In this document: piece by piece, positions 61,933 to 64,000 of the stretch
Numbering within the stretch: position 1 is the first letter of the stretch
Layout: the number at the start of each line of letters is the position of its first letter
NCBI RefSeq assembly: GCF_001510655.1
Contig: NZ_LMVC01000002.1
Coordinates: forward strand, 1,028,379-1,092,378
Source of the DNA: Fictibacillus sp. FJAT-27399
GTDB taxonomy: Bacteria > Bacillota > Bacilli > Bacillales > Fictibacillaceae
DNA: 64,000 nt
Direction of reading: 5' to 3'
Program-made: the position numbers and the translations under genes
The notes under the pieces: model-generated
Seen by the model: only the letters and a program-made list of their open reading frames with translations
Told to the model about the DNA's origin: nothing
The model's database searches: none

Positions 61933-62508
61933 ATGTTTGAAATGATCTTTCATTTTTTAAAAGAGTTGGGAGCGGTCGGGCTATTTATCGGGACCGCCCT
62001 GGAGGCTTCCTCGATTCCTTTTCCCGGTGCGCTGGTCATTCTGATCTACGGATTTCTGCTGAAGCCAAACCTGGTCGAGAGCTTGCTTCTGGCATTGGCA
62101 GTAAGTGCAGTATACACCATATTCAGCTATGTACCTTATATGATAGGTTATAAGCTTGAAAGCAAGATGAAAGAGAAGTTCAACGAGAAGAAAGTAGAGA
62201 AAACGAAGAAAGTGTTTAAAAAATACGGAGAGTGGAGCATTGCTCTTTCCCGGCCTTTGGGAATCGGAAATTATGTTTCCTACGCAGCAGGGATGAGCAA
62301 GGTCAATCGGTGGAAATTCGGCGGGCTGACCTTTATCGGCATCTTTCCTTTAGCAGTTGCCATGCTGTTTTTAGGCAGGCTGGGGGAAGTCAAGACCGTT
62401 AATCATGTGCTGCAGGCTTCACAGTCCTATATTCTTGCAGGGGCAGGAGTCCTGCTGGTTGGTTTTTTACTGTATAAATTCGTTTATAAGAAAAGGACGG
62501 CAAGCTAA
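61933..62508 (+). CDS. DedA-like VTT-domain membrane protein
   Basis: 191 aa with four to five helices: LGAVGLFIGTALEASSIPFPGALVILIYGF includes the conserved E-x-x-x-x-P-x-P motif (written over residues 11-40), later SRPLGIGNYVSYAAGM and a C-terminal helix (YILAGAGVLLVGFLLYKF). Family proteins move lipid carriers across the membrane. ATG 61933 follows GAAGGAGGAGG; the longer frame from 61870 has no site. Second VTT gene in 1.2 kb. Confidence 0.85.
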   Translation: MFEMIFHFLKELGAVGLFIGTALEASSIPFPGALVILIYGFLLKPNLVESLLLALAVSAVYTIFSYVPYMIGYKLESKMKEKFNEKKVEKTKKVFKKYGEWSIALSRPLGIGNYVSYAAGMSKVNRWKFGGLTFIGIFPLAVAMLFLGRLGEVKTVNHVLQASQSYILAGAGVLLVGFLLYKFVYKKRTAS

Positions 62509-62523
62509 AATAAGAGACAAATC

Positions 62524-62558
62524 AAAAAAGCGGAAATCTCGAAGGTTTCCGCTTTTTG
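62524..62558 (+). terminator. Terminator after the DedA-like gene
   Basis: AAAAAGCGGAAA and TTTCCGCTTTTT, 9-base loop. Confidence 0.88.
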
Positions 62559-62606
62559 ATTTTTGAGATCTTCTATAGCTTTTGCTCTCTTTTCACCTTA
62601 TTATTG

Positions 62607-62626
62607 ATATGTGTATTTTCACATAT
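62607..62626. promoter_or_regulatory. Candidate PadR operator
   Basis: ATATGTG, six bases, CACATAT: a perfect 7-bp inverted repeat 80 bp upstream of padR. PadR-family operators often have ATGT/ACAT arms. An extended -10 TGTTAAAAT lies downstream at about 62664. Confidence 0.5.
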
Positions 62627-62706
62627 GTTCATCAAGCATTTTCCCTTAAAAATTGTGTAGAATATGTTAAAATGACAAACAGATACGGAAAGAAGGAATG
62701 AAGAGG

Positions 62707-63258
62707 ATGGCGTTGAGATATGCGCTGCTTGGATTGTTGGCCAAGAGCGAGGCAACCGGATATGAACTGAATCAGCAGTTTAAAGAAACGATGATCCACT
62801 TCTGGACAGCCCATCATACCCAGATTTATCGGGAACTTGTAAAGATGGAGGAAGAGGAGCTTGTAACCTCGCAAGTGATTCATCAGGTGGACTATCCGGA
62901 TAAGAAGGTATATCAAATCGAACCAAAAGGCTATGAGAGGCTGCTGAAATGGCTGCTGAGCAAGGAAATCTCACAGTCGAAACTAAAGGATGACCTGTTA
63001 TTGCGTGTTTCATTGTTTCATCTTATACCTCCAGATACGGCTGTTGCTTTTTTAGAACGGGCCAAAGAGCAGCATTCTTTCGGCCTCGGCTTGATGAAAG
63101 ACTGGAAAGACAGCCATTTTCCTGAAGACAGCTTTCAGCAGGAGGATCTAGGAGAATATTTAACATCGGAATTCGGGAGAAGATACCTGCAAAACTGGAT
63201 TGAATGGTGCGACTGGGCCATTCAGGTCATACAAACCATGAACAGCAAGGAGAAGTGA
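62707..63258 (+). CDS. PadR-family transcriptional regulator
   Basis: 183 aa: N-terminal winged helix (LRYALLGLLAKSEATGYEL to QIYRELVKMEEEELVTSQ) and a C-terminal coiled helical domain of the Vir_act_alpha_C type for dimerisation. Represses genes until a ligand (phenolic acids or drugs in known cases) binds; ligand here unknown. ATG 62707 is taken because the one at 62698 is too close to AAGGA. yqkB starts 2 bases after its stop. A perfect palindrome upstream suggests autoregulation. Confidence 0.85.
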   Translation: MALRYALLGLLAKSEATGYELNQQFKETMIHFWTAHHTQIYRELVKMEEEELVTSQVIHQVDYPDKKVYQIEPKGYERLLKWLLSKEISQSKLKDDLLLRVSLFHLIPPDTAVAFLERAKEQHSFGLGLMKDWKDSHFPEDSFQQEDLGEYLTSEFGRRYLQNWIEWCDWAIQVIQTMNSKEK

Positions 63259-63260
63259 AT

Positions 63261-63599
63261 ATGAAACTGGAATGGACGGAAAGGGCGATCGAAAAGATAA
63301 AGAGTAAGATGCAGGAAGGAGACAGCGTACTGCTAAAGTATGATACGGAAGGGTGCGGCTGTGTTGTCAGCGGGGTGTCCGCACTCTGGATTGTGGATGA
63401 AGAACCGGAGGGCACGGTCCAGCTTGAAACGAACTTCCTGCCCGTTTATATGGAGAAAACCAAAATGGTATTCTTTGATGAGCAGATGACGATCGATTTT
63501 AAAAAGGAACAGCATACGTTTCAGCTGAAAAGCCCGAACCAGATGCTTAATCCGCATCTGAGACTCGAGAATAAAATCAAAACAGGAAAAGACGCCTAA
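63261..63599 (+). CDS. yqkB: HesB/IscA-like iron-sulfur biosynthesis family protein YqkB
   Basis: 112-aa protein of the IscA-like superfamily. A conserved pair Cys-Gly-Cys occurs early in DTEGCGCVVSGVSALW, but the C-terminal CxC of classical A-type scaffolds is missing; the end reads KSPNQMLNPHL. B. subtilis YqkB has the same build and no proven function. AAGGAG precedes the ATG; translation is coupled to padR. Confidence 0.88.
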   Translation: MKLEWTERAIEKIKSKMQEGDSVLLKYDTEGCGCVVSGVSALWIVDEEPEGTVQLETNFLPVYMEKTKMVFFDEQMTIDFKKEQHTFQLKSPNQMLNPHLRLENKIKTGKDA

Positions 63600-63616
63600 A
63601 AAAGCGTCTTTTTTTA
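63587..63616 (+). terminator. Terminator after yqkB
   Basis: AAAAGACGC and GCGTCTTTT with a T run; begins inside the last codons of yqkB. Confidence 0.82.
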
Positions 63617-63637
63617 AATCCAGTGTTTCAATACTGA

Positions 63638-63664
63638 AAAAAGACGCCTAAAAGGGCGTCTTTC
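63638..63664 (+). terminator. Duplicated second terminator
   Basis: GACGCC/GGCGTC stem with the same AAAAGACGCCTAAAA left arm and loop as the first terminator 51 bp upstream; a partial duplication. Confidence 0.65.
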
Positions 63665-63691
63665 CTATTTTTTAGTGCATCAATGATGATG

Positions 63692-63918
63692 AAGGGGCTG
63701 TCCTGAAAGTCGAAAATTGACCTTCAGCAGCTCCTTTTTGGCTTGAAAATCTTCAATGAAAAGTTGATTGAAGTGGAAGGTGCGAGACTCCTGCGGGACT
63801 AGCGTGACAGGTGAGACTCCCGCAGGCGCTAGCGCCAAGAGGCTCACCGCACGCCCCGCGGAAAGCGAGCACCCTGGAACGGAAATCAACAGCTTACAGA
63901 CTTCTTGGACAGCCCCTT
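63692..63918 (+). repeat. Dispersed repeat, copy C (intact inverted ends)
   Basis: 227 bp between AAGGGGCTGTCC (63692-63703) and GGACAGCCCCTT (63907-63918). Same internal parts as copies A and B: hairpin with CAGCTCCTTTTT, GTGCGAGACTCCTGCGGG, CCCGCAGGCGC and CCCCGCGGAAAGCGAG. Bases 63919-64000 after it show no gene. Confidence 0.85.
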
Positions 63919-64000
63919 TCATGTTTTGAAAGAAGGTATTGCCTGCTTTGAAGGCTGCGGGAAACAAAAGGAGAGATAAACTCCACAGCCTCAAGGAGAA

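Overview
The window is chromosomal DNA from a low-GC, endospore-forming member of the Bacillaceae. The evidence is a complete spoIIIAA-AH operon, spoIVB and spo0A, strong AGGAGG-type ribosome binding sites, and gene order that follows the Bacillus subtilis mntR / yqh-yqi-yqj region closely. A Fictibacillus-like or alkaliphile-like bacillus would fit, but the species cannot be fixed from the sequence alone. No rRNA, tRNA, phage, transposase gene or CRISPR array was seen.

Layout. 1-1864 is the 3' part of a B12-dependent ribonucleotide reductase. 2.0-7.8 kb holds mntR, a patatin-like lipase, yqhPQR, aroQ, a proline-type peptidase and efp. 7.8-13.0 kb is the spoIIIA channel operon behind a sigma-E type promoter. 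13.3-22.7 kb is housekeeping: accBC, yqhY, nusB, xseAB, ispA, dxs and the tlyA-like yqxC. Between ispA and dxs lies a ~650-nt gene-free segment with its own promoter, followed by a small membrane protein. This is the OLE RNA and its partner OapA, the most remarkable system here. 22.8-27.6 kb holds argR, recN, spoIVB and spo0A. 28.1-38.3 kb is the branched-chain amino acid catabolic regulon: bkdR, then a -24/-12 promoter and ptb-bcd-buk-lpdV-bkdAA-bkdAB-bkdB. 38.4-41.2 kb has bacilliredoxin brxB and a polar amino acid ABC transporter whose binding protein and permease are fused. 42.8-48.0 kb encodes propionyl/methylmalonyl-CoA metabolism, including a fusion of the mutase B12-binding subunit with methylmalonyl-CoA epimerase. 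48-56 kb holds a MarR/Hpr-like regulator, DNA polymerase IV, a PAP2 phosphatase, RNase Z, a phosphodiesterase, and proC behind a proline T-box, then yqjP and yqjQ. 56.1-58.1 kb is a sucrose-phosphate synthase / sucrose-phosphatase pair behind a sigma-B type promoter. 58.4-60.2 kb is an SOS-type uvrX-yolD pair with LexA-like boxes. 60.4-63.6 kb has two degenerate HPr-like genes, two VTT-domain (TVP38/DedA) membrane protein genes, and a padR-yqkB pair.

How the genes work together. Branched-chain oxo-acid dehydrogenase yields isobutyryl-, methylbutyryl- and isovaleryl-CoA. Propionyl-CoA from valine and isoleucine can then pass through carboxylase, epimerase and mutase to succinyl-CoA. The mutase and NrdJ both need adenosylcobalamin, so the cell depends on B12. 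Stress themes recur: OLE RNA/OapA, a Prli42-like stressosome miniprotein not reported by ordinary ORF callers, sigma-B-driven sucrose synthesis, and two Y-family polymerases.

Intergenic elements: three copies of a ~230-270 bp element with 12-bp inverted ends (one with a degraded 3' end), three GCCGCCCGAA-type repeats at exact 21-bp spacing, and a cluster of hairpins at 41.3 kb. All assignments come from reading the sequence and remembered family features; no database search was run.
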